Source of the DNA: Liolophura sinensis
Lineage: Eukaryota; Mollusca; Polyplacophora; Chitonida; Chitonidae
DNA: 64,000 nucleotides
Direction: 5' to 3'
Assembly (NCBI RefSeq): GCF_032854445.1
Contig: NC_088300.1
Location: 56,272,984-56,336,983, forward strand
The position numbers and the translations under genes were made by a program. Shown piece after piece: positions 33,530 through 46,100 of the stretch. How positions within the stretch are numbered: the stretch's first letter is position 1; every line of letters starts with the position of its first letter. Under the pieces are notes generated by a model. It was not told the DNA's origin, made no database searches, and saw only the letters and a list, made by a program, of their open reading frames with translations.

Positions 33530-35045
33530 GCCAGATACACAATAATTTTAATTCAACTCAATTTAATATTTATTCACCAACACATGCAGTAAACATAGTC
33601 ATAGACAGTATAAATTGTCGGGCGGGAATAAGGCTCAGTTGAGCCTGATATATCCTATACAAATATAAAGATTAAAGCCATGATAATATCATATACAGGA
33701 GAATAAAATACATAGATAAGTAAATAACGATAAACTAATATGTATATGTTTAACCCGAGACGACCTGAGGGAGAATAACCGTAGGAATAATACCTATACT
33801 AAGTACGACTTTAGACGACATTTTAATAACGAAGACGCAAGTATTCCATTCGCGTGGTCCAATTATTTTAAGTGAATAATAAGAACATGCAGACCAAAAT
33901 ATAGGCTTACATAAGTTTAGTTGCTGACCACGTGTATTGTATTGGTGAACTTCTGATTGCCTCAGAAAATAACCGGAGAAACTTTTAGGAATGTTTTCAT
34001 AGTGGTATATATACTTGTGAATAAAACCGCAGGCAGGAAAAGGTGGTGATTTGGTGTAAAGTCAGCAACTTTAGCTCGGAAAAGAGAGGCGTGGTATGTT
34101 CCAATGTATGGGAAAGTGTTATTGTACGTAGTGCTCTTTTTTGAAGAATTACCAAAGGATTAAATGAGATGGAAAAAGTATTTCCCCAAAGGATATTGCC
34201 ATGGCTAAAGTATGGATAAATCAAGGAATAGTACAAAATAAACACACTCTTTTTATTGATAGAGAATTTAATGTAGTTGATGATACCAATATTTCTGGAA
34301 ATTTTCCCACAGATGTACTGAATATGGCTTTTCCAATTTAACTTGTCGCTAAAGATTATACCGAGAAATTTAACATTAGACACGCATTCTATAGCAATAT
34401 TCGAAATTAATAATGAAGGTAAGGAATGTGTAATCCGTCTAGATTGAGGCTTAATAAGCATATATTTAGTTTTACTCAGACTGAGTATAAGACGGTTGGT
34501 ACATAACCACGCATCCATCTCATCTATATATCTTATCCATCTCAAGAGACATAATGTCTACAGTAGCGTTTGCTTCGGTGTCAGAATAAGTGGCTCTAGT
34601 ATCATCAGCAAATAAGATAAGATCTAACAGATTAGATGCATTAGCTATATCATTAATATATAATAAAAGGAGAGACGATCGTAATATCTAACTTTGTGGT
34701 ACTCCAAACAAGATAGGTCCTATTTCAGAGAGTGTGCCATTATATGTTACTTTCTGAAAACGGCCACAGAGGTAACTATTAAACCAATTATTAGATATAT
34801 CTCTAAAGCCATAGTGTGATAACTTAAACAGCAGAATATCATGTTTAACTGTATCAAACGCTTTTGATAGATATAGAAAGACTGCCACGGTGAGTTTTTT
34901 TACTTTCCTTGGCTTGGATTAATTTATCGTACAATGGAGTAGCTGCTAAACTTGTTGAATGATGGGCCCTAATACCATGTTGATTCTCCGAGAGTACATT
35001 GTTAATAACTTCAAAAAGATATTTTCGTATTATTTCTCAGAAATT
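33530..35045 (-). pseudogene. 5'-truncated non-LTR retrotransposon, reverse transcriptase remnant
   Basis: The minus strand reads in order [46 protein letters not shown] (then a stop), YINDIANASNLLDLILFADD and NRLILSLSKTKYMLI, then NVKFLGIIFSDKLNWKSHI. These are reverse transcriptase domains A to E of a Jockey/CR1-like element, including the catalytic FADD. A stop and frame changes interrupt it, and the endonuclease and upstream ORF are missing. After the last ORF (ends 33997) comes about 450 bp of probable 3'UTR. The 5' end stops at about 35045, as expected for incomplete reverse transcription. Confidence 0.85.
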
Positions 35046-38000
35046 GCTAAACTTGGTTAACATATATGTTTATTTATTTTGTTTATTTACTTGACTGGCC
35101 ATTTTCCTATGAACATAGATTTTACTTCCGTCCTGTGGAAAACTTTATATTTAAAGCCTGACGCTTTAATTTTATACACCATTACCCATACCCGTGAGAG
35201 AGATAGTTTGGTTGAAGAAAGGTCTAATTTACTACGTATTTTTACTATGGTCTAATTTATTCAAGAATGTTTCGTGGAGGAAACCGGGCTCGATTAATGA
35301 AATTAAATCCATAGCTAATCCAGCAGCAAATGAATCGAGAGCGCGACGAACGTTCGTCGTCTACTACGAGAGCAACACCTTTGATAACTGCGCCATCAAC
35401 GAGCGCCGACAACGTCTAATTAATTAATATAAGTGTATGTCTAGATCTGACGTCGTTTTCAACAAGATTTCACACCGCATCTTCTGACGTAAGGCCTCGA
35501 AGGCGAACTACACACCTGAATGAACGTAATTCAATCCTATTATCCCACTGACCACCGGCATGGTCGCCTTTTAAGCTGACGCACTCGTTAGAGACTTTGC
35601 CAGCCAGAGCTCAGACACGTGACATAGACGCTTGGATTTGAACCATGATATAGATGACTGATGACAGTCACACCAGATCGTAACTTTTCGGAATCAGCAA
35701 CTGCACATTAGGCTTAGTATTAAAAGTTTACTTTGGAAGCACTAAGAATTCGCTTTATTTATTTTATTGGTGTTTTACGCCGTACTCAAGAACATTTCAT
35801 TTATACACCACAGCATTATGGTGGCACGAAACCGAGCAGAGCACTGGAAAACCCATTGTCACTCGCAGGTTGCTGCCAGACCATCCAATATTCGCTTTAT
35901 AGAATCCGCACTATATAGATTGTAGCTTTATAAATCCAGGCTTTTTTGCGCATATAATTCAGATTGTAATAAATTTAGTTCGATATATACCATACTCTTA
36001 TTTGGCATTTAAATTAAAATTATTGGCAAGTTTAATCTTTATCTAAAACAAGCCTTTTGGAAATGCACAGCTTCTAGAGTCTATACATGAGAATCGATAC
36101 AAAACAATACACCATATAAAGGACAAATGAACAACGTAATAAACACAAAATTATACGTTTTTATTTTCTCATGTCTTCAGTATACACTAACATAGGTATA
36201 TGCGAGACAATTTGGATTTAATTCACAAAAATGACACCGAGTGTTAAATTAAACCATAGTACACTGAGAGCAGTCGATGTGTTTAGCAAAGGTGAAGCTT
36301 GGACGTGCGCGATACCAATGTACTTGGAGAAACAGCATGGAAACGTAATAAACCATAAGCTGAAACCTTAGTTTCTGGAAGAAAATATTATGCAAAGAAA
36401 TTATTTAACAGAAGACATTGATAAAGCTGCAAAGCGTCAGTTTAACATCAGCATATCAGGAATATAGTAAGTATACAGGTGTCTTTTCCCTGTTGTGCGT
36501 TGTACCCTACATGGCATTTCCAGAAATTCAATCAGTCTCCGATGAATGTTATAAATGCAAAAGGCTCAGAAAGGCATGAAGTGTTAAATATTTTAAAACA
36601 AGTTTCTAAAATACAAATTTGAAAGCGACAGCTGTATACAAATGTTGCTAACAAGAACTGCTCTTTGAAAAAATTAATCGCATACTTTTATATCAAAAAC
36701 AACTAAATGAAGAAAAAAATGCAACAAAATAATAACATATACTTTATGATAAAGTAATACTTTGTTCTGTTAAGTGGCATTCGGGCGGTAAAGGTGCATA
36801 AATGTGGTCGATAAAAGTGGGAATTCCTTGATATGGTTAGCTGGTCAATAATAAATTCGCAACATGTGTCTGAAACAATCAGATGACCAGCAAGATTGGT
36901 AAAGCTGGTATCTGGTCTCGGGCACTCTCTGCTCACAATCAATCGTGCCCTGGGCTGAGCGTGACAGTGCCTGTTGGGTAGGGATTATAGAGAGCGCAAG
37001 GCTCCCCCGACGGCCGGAGGCACGAGGATGTAACGGCAGGGATACAGCCCTATGACAAGCTTCACGTCATCGCTAACACTTCCACTAACACGACCTTACT
37101 GCCGATAGTTTCTTTGGTAAATTTGCTCTCCGCATTGGTGATCTTATTGATTCTGAACTCAATGTGAGTCTTTAGAAGGAATGCGTGTGGAGTGAATGGC
37201 CAGTTATCTTGTCAATGCCCGACGGTAAAAATCGGAAAACTTAGACAATGTTCTTTGCCAAAAGCTTATTGTTCGGCCCATGAACAGAACCTTTCTGGAA
37301 GCGATTGTTAGTCACGATTGCTGACAATGCCATATACCCGGTTTCTTCGCCGACACGGACGTGTGATGGATCGGTAATTACCACAGATGATTTTATCTGT
37401 CCTAAACACTTACATTTTTCCAACTGTCACTTAAAGAACTGCGCGAGTTTCATATACAGACCGCTTCCGGCTGAGTTCCACTCAATATCACCAACTTAAA
37501 CACAATACAACTTTACAACATTCTGCGCAAAAGGCCCAAATTCTAAAAACATACCCTGTTTCGTCCGTATTTGGTTTGACCTTTAAATAACAATATTAGT
37601 ATAGCTTTATCTACCACACATTTATAGATATATATACATTGTTAAACCATCTGTATAATAAAACTTTGTGACACACAAATAAATTACAGCTTGTTTCTAT
37701 GTACACGGTTATCTGTGATAAGGGAGGACAAGAGTACACGTTTAGTACAGCTCTCTATCACCCAACAATAACAACGATTACCCTGTGACAATCCACAACA
37801 ACAGCCTGCGGACCAGGAGCCAGTGCAGGTGCACTCATACATACAACAATATACAACAGCCTTCCCAACCCAACATATGATCTAGACAAGCCTTTGGCGT
37901 TATATACTTCAACTGAACAACGTTTAACAACATTTCCAAGAAACTGGCTTGATTACAGCTATATCATAAACTTGCAATTCTCTGCAAAATATAGATTGTA

Positions 38001-38930
38001 TTTACGTAGACATAAATTGTATGATATGACTTTCATAATGTTGAAACCCATATCACAGGTCAAGAAATTCCCAAAATCACATCACACTTGACCTTGCCAT
38101 AAATGTTGAGAATGTGAGATGTTCTAAAAGGTAAAAGGCAACATTTAAGTTAAATACGCCTGGAAGAAAAAACAAATCTGACTGGCATTTACAAATTTAG
38201 AAAATCAGAAAATCAAAAAATCATGGAAGCTTTTTTCCAAAAAAAAAAAAATAAAAAAAAATAAAAATGCTGACTATCAGTTTTAACATTCTAAAAATCT
38301 GACAATCAGAACTCAGGATTTTAAAACTCCAACATATAAGCTGAGCATAGTATGATTTCCTCATCTGCTCTGAATTTATATTTTCCTAAACTGCCAGTGA
38401 AGCATTTTAACACGTATGCAAAGAACCAAAGTTATGTGTGGAAAAGTTCCAGAAAAACTGAAAATATGTGGGACTGACCAAACTGCATATAACTTGTTGA
38501 AACTCAGTATAAGCAGAAATATACCAAACAGTATCTTCCCAACTATCTACACATCCTATCATTATATCTAATGTGAAGCTTCCTGAAGCAAATTAACAAA
38601 CAATAAACAATGATAACAACCCACCCACTTTATACACAAAATTGCCCTTTCATTTCAAATGTATAATTCCGTCCTCTAGGCTCTTTATAAATGATACATG
38701 TCCAGTCTTACAGACTATAGCTAATCTATTAATCTCCAAATTACCACATATGTTTGTATATTCCTTACAAAAGGTGGGTGAGCGGTACAAATCAAAACTT
38801 CTCCCATGGACTCCACAGCCATGGTCAGCCTGCATATACTTGCGGTTGTACAATAGCAAGAGCAGCATACAGCCCTAATGGTATCAAACTGTTATTCTGA
38901 TATTGAGAACCTCCTATTTCTATGGTTATT
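35046..38930. other. Intergenic between retrotransposon and FGFRL1 3'UTR
   Basis: A reverse SINE-like copy lies at 35755-35885. A more GC-rich stretch at 36.9-37.5 kb has short open frames on both strands (60-64 codons) with no family similarity that I recognise and no convincing splice context. The rest is AT-rich, including an A-tract near 38240-38265. Confidence 0.5.
35755..35885 (-). repeat. SINE-like element, partial
   Basis: 'tattggtgttttacgccgta', 'ctcaagaacatttcatttat', 'cattatggtggcacgaaacc' and 'actcgcaggttgctgccaga' match the reverse of the family consensus. Confidence 0.65.
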
Positions 38931-38936
38931 TTTATT
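38931..38936 (-). terminator. Candidate polyadenylation signal for FGFRL1
   Basis: AATAAA on the minus strand, about 800 nt past the FGFRL1 stop codon. It is the first clear hexamer I noticed downstream. Use is inferred. Confidence 0.35.
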
Positions 38937-39734
38937 CATATCCATAACAGACCAATTCTGTATTACACAGAATGTGTCATACTGCTGAATGTCTATATAG
39001 CACTTAAGTATAATAACATGGAGTTTTACAAAATACCCTGTACTCTCCACGTGTCCATAGGGGTTGTTGCATAGCTGTAGATCAAAGGTCCCCAATACAC
39101 TCATGCACATTACACATACATTTTACACACGTACACACAATAAACCACTTTCTTCAACATGCATTCTGTAGTCTTCCAAATAATCGACACACAACACCTG
39201 GGAACAGTAGAGTAATAAAGCACACCTGTGCAGCAGGTAAGCATGGCACACCTGACTCAGTCTCTGTCTGAACAATCTGAGGCGTGCCTGTACATTTGTA
39301 GGCTGTATATAATATAGGCAGTCCCTTGTTCCCAATCAGTTAAGAGGTAATCTGTTCTGCTTTTGAGTAATTTTGTTGGTCACAGCACATTAGTTCTTAA
39401 AAGCACCCAACACACTGCTTATGTTCTGAGTACACCTGTTCTGTTCATGGCAGAGTGTAACAACATCCTGCTATTTAATGCCTGTCATAATGGTGGCGCT
39501 GTGAACAAGAACCAATGGTTCCCCTTCATCAGGAACAACAGTTAAGGGCATAGCCACCAAGTCACCACACATCCCAATAGTTCACCACAGAGTCATAATG
39601 GTGATACTGTGGACCAGTAGTACCAAAGTATGCCCACCAAGAGGAACAACAGTTAGGAGCATAGCCACTGAGTTTGCCATCACCCCAACAGGCCATTCCT
39701 TCTGATGTTAATGGGCTCAGTAAGGGCGGGTAAC

Positions 39735-40102
39735 TCAGTAGTTATAGTGCGTGTGTTGATGTTGATGATGGCTGGGATGGCTACGCGACGCAGAGGAAAT
39801 GTCTGTGTAATAGTCTACTGCACTGTAAGGTTTAGAGAACTTTTCCCTGGCTACGTTATGTGTCACAGGGTACATGTGAGGGTTATGCACCGCGGGATAA
39901 ACGTCTTTATCGTGGGTGGGGACGGGGAATCTCTGCACAGCAGGGGAGCGAGAATTGCACCCTTTTTGCCTCTGCTGTATAAGGTAGATAACCACTCCAA
40001 TGAGAACAAAGCCAAGCACTGATGGGAGAGCTATCACTAACGGCAGAGACGACCCGTTGGATGAGCTACCAGAGGGTGCTGAGGCTCGGTGCTGGCTTCG
40101 GT
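39735..40102 (-). CDS. FGFRL1: FGFRL1 last exon: membrane span and histidine-rich tail
   Basis: Visible residues 330-451. A Ser-rich stalk with sequon NGS precedes the span LPLVIALPSVLGFVLIGVVI (about 349-371). Basic QQRQK follows as the stop-transfer, then an 80-residue cytoplasmic tail. The tail has several Tyr motifs (SAVDYYTDI, like the tandem-Tyr YTDI of vertebrates) and ends SHPSHHQHQHTHYNY. No kinase motifs. Confidence 0.95.
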
Positions 40103-43100
40103 CTGAAAAAGACAAATAACAGTAACTATCAACTGTTTATAAAGTCTTGCTTCTCACATTTTCAGATAATGAACCAGAATTATGAATAAGTAAAACCAGA
40201 AATGTATTGACTTAGGCTTCTGGCATTCAATCAATACTATGATAATTATTCAAAATAAATAAGTGGGAGTCTCTAAAAATGAAGACAATACATTTGTATT
40301 AAATTGAAGATAAGGATGTGAAACCACATTGTATGGTCTTTGAACGGTGTGTTACCTGTTGAGACGATTAGGAAAGCTTCTCTATAACTGTAACCCATAC
40401 TGTTGGCCCCCAAACAGATGTACATCCCTGCACTTTTCTCTGTTGCATGTGGAATGACAAGTTTATTGAGGTAGGCCCCATCTGTGGTGTGCAGAACACT
40501 CCCTGTCTCCAACACAATGAATCTGTGACCTTTGACCACAATGGTTGTGTTCTGATTAACCTTGTCTCCATGCTCCTCCACTCTCTTCAACCACTGCAAC
40601 AACAAAACATTCCATATCATTGTAATTTCAAGTCACTGTACATGAAGATCATCTAAATCAAGCTTCACCATAGAGATATTAGATATATCAAAAACCTGTG
40701 GTACATGACTCTCTCAGAGAATCTTTACAAAGAGCCATGCATGCATAGCTTTCTTCATTGGTGTTTAATATTTTCAGGTAGATATTAATTGGTAGCATGC
40801 AGGCAAGAAATAAAACAAATGGGAGGGTCAGGAATCTCTACACTTACATATAAGTGAAAAATTGGACAAACTTCTAACATACTGGATAAGACAATAATTG
40901 TGAGTAATAACTAAAGAAATACACATGAGAGTCATCAGGACTACACCAACTTATATGACATGTTATTTCATGAAAGAATATATAGTGTAAAAAATTTGCA
41001 CACAGATTAAAAATGCATACAGACATTGTAAGGGAAGTTCTGCCTTACCTGTATATGAGGTTGAACAACACTTTTCACACGACACTGAAATGATGCTGTG
41101 CTTCCATATTTCACTGTTATGTTCATCGGGTGGGGAGGCAAAATTTCTGGCTTGGTTTTTATTTTTTCTGAAAAACAGAAGAAAATTGATTTGAATATAC
41201 ATGTGTTAACTTTCCACTGGATTTATTTGCAATAGTATAATATCTGCTGATTAAAAAAGTTTGAAGCCAAAACTAAATGGCTACATTTAACAAATACATA
41301 TGTACATGTATATGTAAAAATACTGGGCATGGTCCAAAACAAGATAATGTCAGAATATGTTAAATTAATACATTTTCCTGTAATCATTTGACTACTATTT
41401 AAAGATGGAAAGCATTTCTATATTAGTCAGATGTTATCTTATATATTAATGAGCAGTCATAACACTTATTTGTATGGTGTGCAGTACGACGAAGCCTTTT
41501 ACATGAAGTTAATGAAGTACATTGCTGAGATTCTCACTGACCATGAGAAACCTTTCTGGCATGTGTCATAAAAATGTCAGTAATAAAAGTTCAAGGTAAT
41601 GAGAAAATCTAGGCTAAAATTTGCGTATCTAGGCTAAAATCTGCGTATCTAGAAGCAAAGCAAACGACTAGGAGACAGTAGAAAGACGGGGAGCTGTTCT
41701 TAAGTCAGGTCACAGAACTTCATCAGTGAACACTCCCCCCCCCCCCCCACCACCCCACCACACACTCATTATGTCTGCTCAGGTTTACAACCACCACCCT
41801 GTAATCAGCATTACCAGGGTAACTGACTACTAGGCTGGCATGCTGGTCATGGTCTAGTCATTTGACATACAGTGATGTGTCACCCAGTGCATTTCTCAGT
41901 CAACATGGTGCATAGAGGTCAATATACCTAAACATCTGGTCAGTCCAACAGTTAGTGTACAGGTTGGGTACTGTCAGGTGGTCAGTGAGTACTGGGGTAG
42001 GGCAGTTTATCTTACGGTCAAGAACAGGTGGGTGATAGTGAAATAGATTTCAGTGTAGTACGGTGAAATATAGACATATACATGTACCTCAGGGCAGCAT
42101 GGTCAAGTGCATAAAACATATGTCAGTGTGGTATGGATAGATGTATGGACATATTTCAGTGTGGTATGGATAGATGTATTGACATATTTCAGTGTGGTAT
42201 GGATAGATGTATTGACATATTTCAGTGTGGTATGGATAGATGTATTGACATATGTCAGTGTGGTATGGATAGATGTATTGACATATGTCAGTGTGGTATG
42301 GATAGATGTATTGACATATGTCAGTGTGGTATGGATAGATGTATTGACATATTTCAGTGTGGTATGGATAGATGTATTGACATGTTTCAGTGTGGTATGG
42401 ATAGACATATACACACATTTCAGAGTGCAGTGGCTAGATGTGCTGACATTTCAATGAGGTTTGTTCAGAAGTAAGGAAATATTTGTATGGTTTGGTCAGA
42501 TGTAAAGACATATTTCATTGTAGTATTGTCTGAAACATAGATATTATTTTTCTTCATGCTGACATAGCATAAAAAGGTTAGGTGTAAAAACATGAAACAG
42601 TTACCGAATAACAGTTTAAGACATTTTTCACATGTCACTTCCATATCAGTAACAAAGGGAAGGCTTTGAGGAATGAGAGGCTGTATTTTATTGACAGATA
42701 CCCCTAGATAGTCTTCCCATTTAAGAGTATAGCATGGGGATTGCCTGTCAGTGCCTAGCCAAGGGGCCAGCCCTGATGCCACAGTCCCTAGGACAAGGCA
42801 TTTCCCATTACAGATCCTATCAATAAATGACCATGTTTTGAGGTTTCTTGAGGATTTTCTACAGAGGTTCTTTATCTTAGAATTTCAATATTGATATCGA
42901 ACATGCAGTTGTGTCATCCCTTCCAACAGATGGTCCTGTAGGGTCTTTGGCCAAAAACGACTGGAAAGATTGTGGTTAGATTGGCCATGTATTGACATAA
43001 GCCAAACATTTCCCCTCTCCAGATCAGCCAAAGGTCTTAACATGGCTTTGGGCTTCGGATGAAGTTTGGAGCTAAGATTTGATGTATTTCCCAATACAGG

Positions 43101-46100
43101 CCCAAAAAATTCAATATCGGGTATCACGAAAATATGACTCATTTGTTTAAATAGCATTCTGGATGCACCATTGAAAGGAACTAATCTGAAATTGAGTTGA
43201 TGGAGGGTAAAGAATTGTGCGCTTGCTCCCGCCTGGTAAAGCTGAACTCTGACAATGGGAGTGGCTTGGAATGGTCTGCTCCGAGCTGTTCTGCCATTGT
43301 TTCACCTCGAGCACAGCGTGTGAAATCACACACTTGCAGCACCTGATCTTTTGTCTGCCCAGTCAGAATGGAGAGAATGGTGTGTGTTAGACATGACCTG
43401 CCCTCCCCTCTCACAATGCACTCTATTTATACAGAATAATCGAGTCCAGATTGGTGCCCAATAGTTAACAGACAAGCTGTCAGTCCAAATGACCACAGTC
43501 TCTCTCTGTGTCTGTCACTATGATAACATGCAACATCCCTACTATTGTTTTAATTCTTGTTTAACACACCACTAACTTCATAGACACTTTTTTGACATGG
43601 CTGTGTATTTCAGAGTTAACTCTGAGTTGCCCAGCTGTTGCTGTTATTCCTTTACTGTACTATAAACTCTATGGTAGCTGATGCGATAAATGATTTCAAT
43701 AAGGGGATTATGGCGGAGTGTTTCTGGCGAGATGGGATCATCCCCAGTCAGGAACACAAACATAAGTCCCGTCTTAGACACTCTCAGCCCCCGAATTGCC
43801 TAGCAACCATGAAATCCACTTGTGCCAAGAAGCTTCTGTCGTGCTGTGAAGAAAAAGGGAAAGAAAACATCCTTTCTCGCCCCAAGGGAAGGAAAAATCT
43901 TAAAGAAGATGCTTGGTGGGCTTATGTTCCAGCATTGACAAACACATGTTCCAGGAAAATTATACAGCTTGGAAGCAGAGCAAACTGTGTGTTGGTTTCA
44001 ATCACTTCCCAAGATTCTACCATTCACTGCTGAATTTATAACAAAGAGAATCCCTCGAAGCTGTGGCTTCGGCCGGGTTTCTTTTTTAGCTATTTTCATA
44101 AAAATCAATGGCACCAAAGAGCAGAAATGCTGCGGTGTGTCAACAATGATCGTCGATTATATCTCCATCTAGGTATTTATACATGCAGCGACACCAGCCA
44201 AGCTGTTGACTCAGTGATGAATGTTGTGCTGGTTGCCATATCCTCACAACTACACCACCAGATTACAATATTCTGTACTCTTCAGATTCTGCTAGACTGC
44301 TATCAAAGAGCACCAATTTCTTCCAATCTGTGTGCATCTAGTCAACTGTAAAACTCCTGCTATTCACTGCTTCCTTCGCTTTGCCTTGCTCACACACTTT
44401 CTATGTGAGAAAGCCTACGGCAAAACTGAACTACAAAGCAAAGAAATATCTGATTAAGGTGTTTCAAGTAGCTAAGCATGCCCCCAGTTACATTACTGCC
44501 CAGACCGACTAAAAAGTGTTTATGGCATGCTTGAATGTTGTTATTCATGCTGAAAAGCAGAATGCCTAAAACATCTCATGGACACTTTCAAATAGTAGCC
44601 TTTATAAAGCAACTTAGGTACTGTTGACAGTTGTGTATGGTTTAGTAGGGAAACAATATGCTTCACCAGAGACAAGGATAAGGTGTACCCGATGCTCTAC
44701 ATACCTCAATCAGTGGCGTCGCAAGCAGTACATGGTCATACCAAAAAACCCCCCCCAAAAAACCCAAAAATAAAAACAAACAAAAAACCCCAAAATATTA
44801 AAAACTCCTAATAAATCAAAAGTAATGTCAAACCAATTTAATGGCGACCAACAAAATCAAGGCACATTTACACACATCTGTGCACTGTAGACTGCTATGG
44901 TTCAATGTGACAGACACAATGTGAATTTGTTCTACTTAGACACAAGGTGAATTTGTTCTACAGGACACAAGGTGAATTTGTTCTCTTTACAGACACAAGG
45001 TGAATTTATTCTACAGGATGCAAAGTGAATTTGTTCTACTTACAGACACAAGGTGAATTTGTTCCAGTACCAGACAAGATGAATTTATTCTACTTAGATA
45101 CAATTTGAATTTGTTCTAATACCAGAGACAAGGTGAATTTGTTCCAGTACCAACCACAAGGTGAATTTGTTCCAGTACCAGACACACAGTGAATTTGTTC
45201 CAGTACCAGATACAAAGTGAATTTGATCTGCTACCAGACACCGAATGTTCAATCAGACAAAAATGGAATTTGTTCCACCACGCACATGCAGAATTTGTTT
45301 CAAAGAAGTAGTCAGAATTGGTCTAACTTAGACTGTATCATTTTGGTATACCAGAGATAAAGCAATTTTGATATGTATAAATTTGATCTGGCAGGGAAAG
45401 GAATTCAATAAAAGATGAATCTGGTTTACTGGAGGCATGATGAATTAGGTTTACTGGAGGCAAAAGAAATATGGCTAACTGCAGGCAAGATGAATTTACA
45501 GGAGACAAGATGTGTTAAGTGTATGCTTCAGAAAACATGCACTTGTCTCAGAAGAGAGGTGTACTGAAAATAATTAAGGCCTTAAATGTTTAGCCTGAAC
45601 TACAAGCTTGTGGTATTTAGTATGCACTGGAGAAAAGGTGTATTTGTTGTACACTGGAGAAAAGGTGCATTTAGTGTGCAGTGGAGAGAAGGTGCATTTA
45701 GTGTGCAGTGGAGAAAAGGTGCATTAATTGAGTGTGCACTGGAGAAAAGGTGCATTAATTTAGTGTGCACTGGAGAAAAGATGAATTAATTTAGTACGCA
45801 AAGGAGAAAAAGTTGGATTTTGTGTGCACTTGTGATAAGGGGCTACTAGTGTGCACTGCAGGAGAAAAGGTATATTAAATGTGCAATGGAGAAGAGGTGT
45901 ATTTAATAACACTATAAAAAAAAATGTACTTAATCTGCACTGGGAAAAAAGGTGTATTTGGTTTGTCCCAGCTGATAAAAAAATTTAAGTTGAATTTGTT
46001 TGATTCTAGAGACAGGGAGTGTTTTGCCTGTATTAGACAAAATGAGTACTTTCAGGAGTGCATGTAGTCTGTCTTACCTGTCCATCAGTCAGTCAGTTGG

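Noticed and set aside
37241-37499. Short ORFs on both strands in a more GC-rich intergenic patch
   Set aside because: 60-64 codons, no family match, no splice partners; left as unannotated intergenic.
42089-42474. Four overlapping ORFs of 103-116 codons
   Set aside because: A 33-bp repeat read in several frames on both strands; no protein-family similarity.
43638-44033. 131-codon plus-strand ORF inside an FGFRL1 intron
   Set aside because: Non-repetitive, but no recognisable domain, no flanking splice pattern and opposite strand to the host gene. Could be chance; transcript data would be needed.
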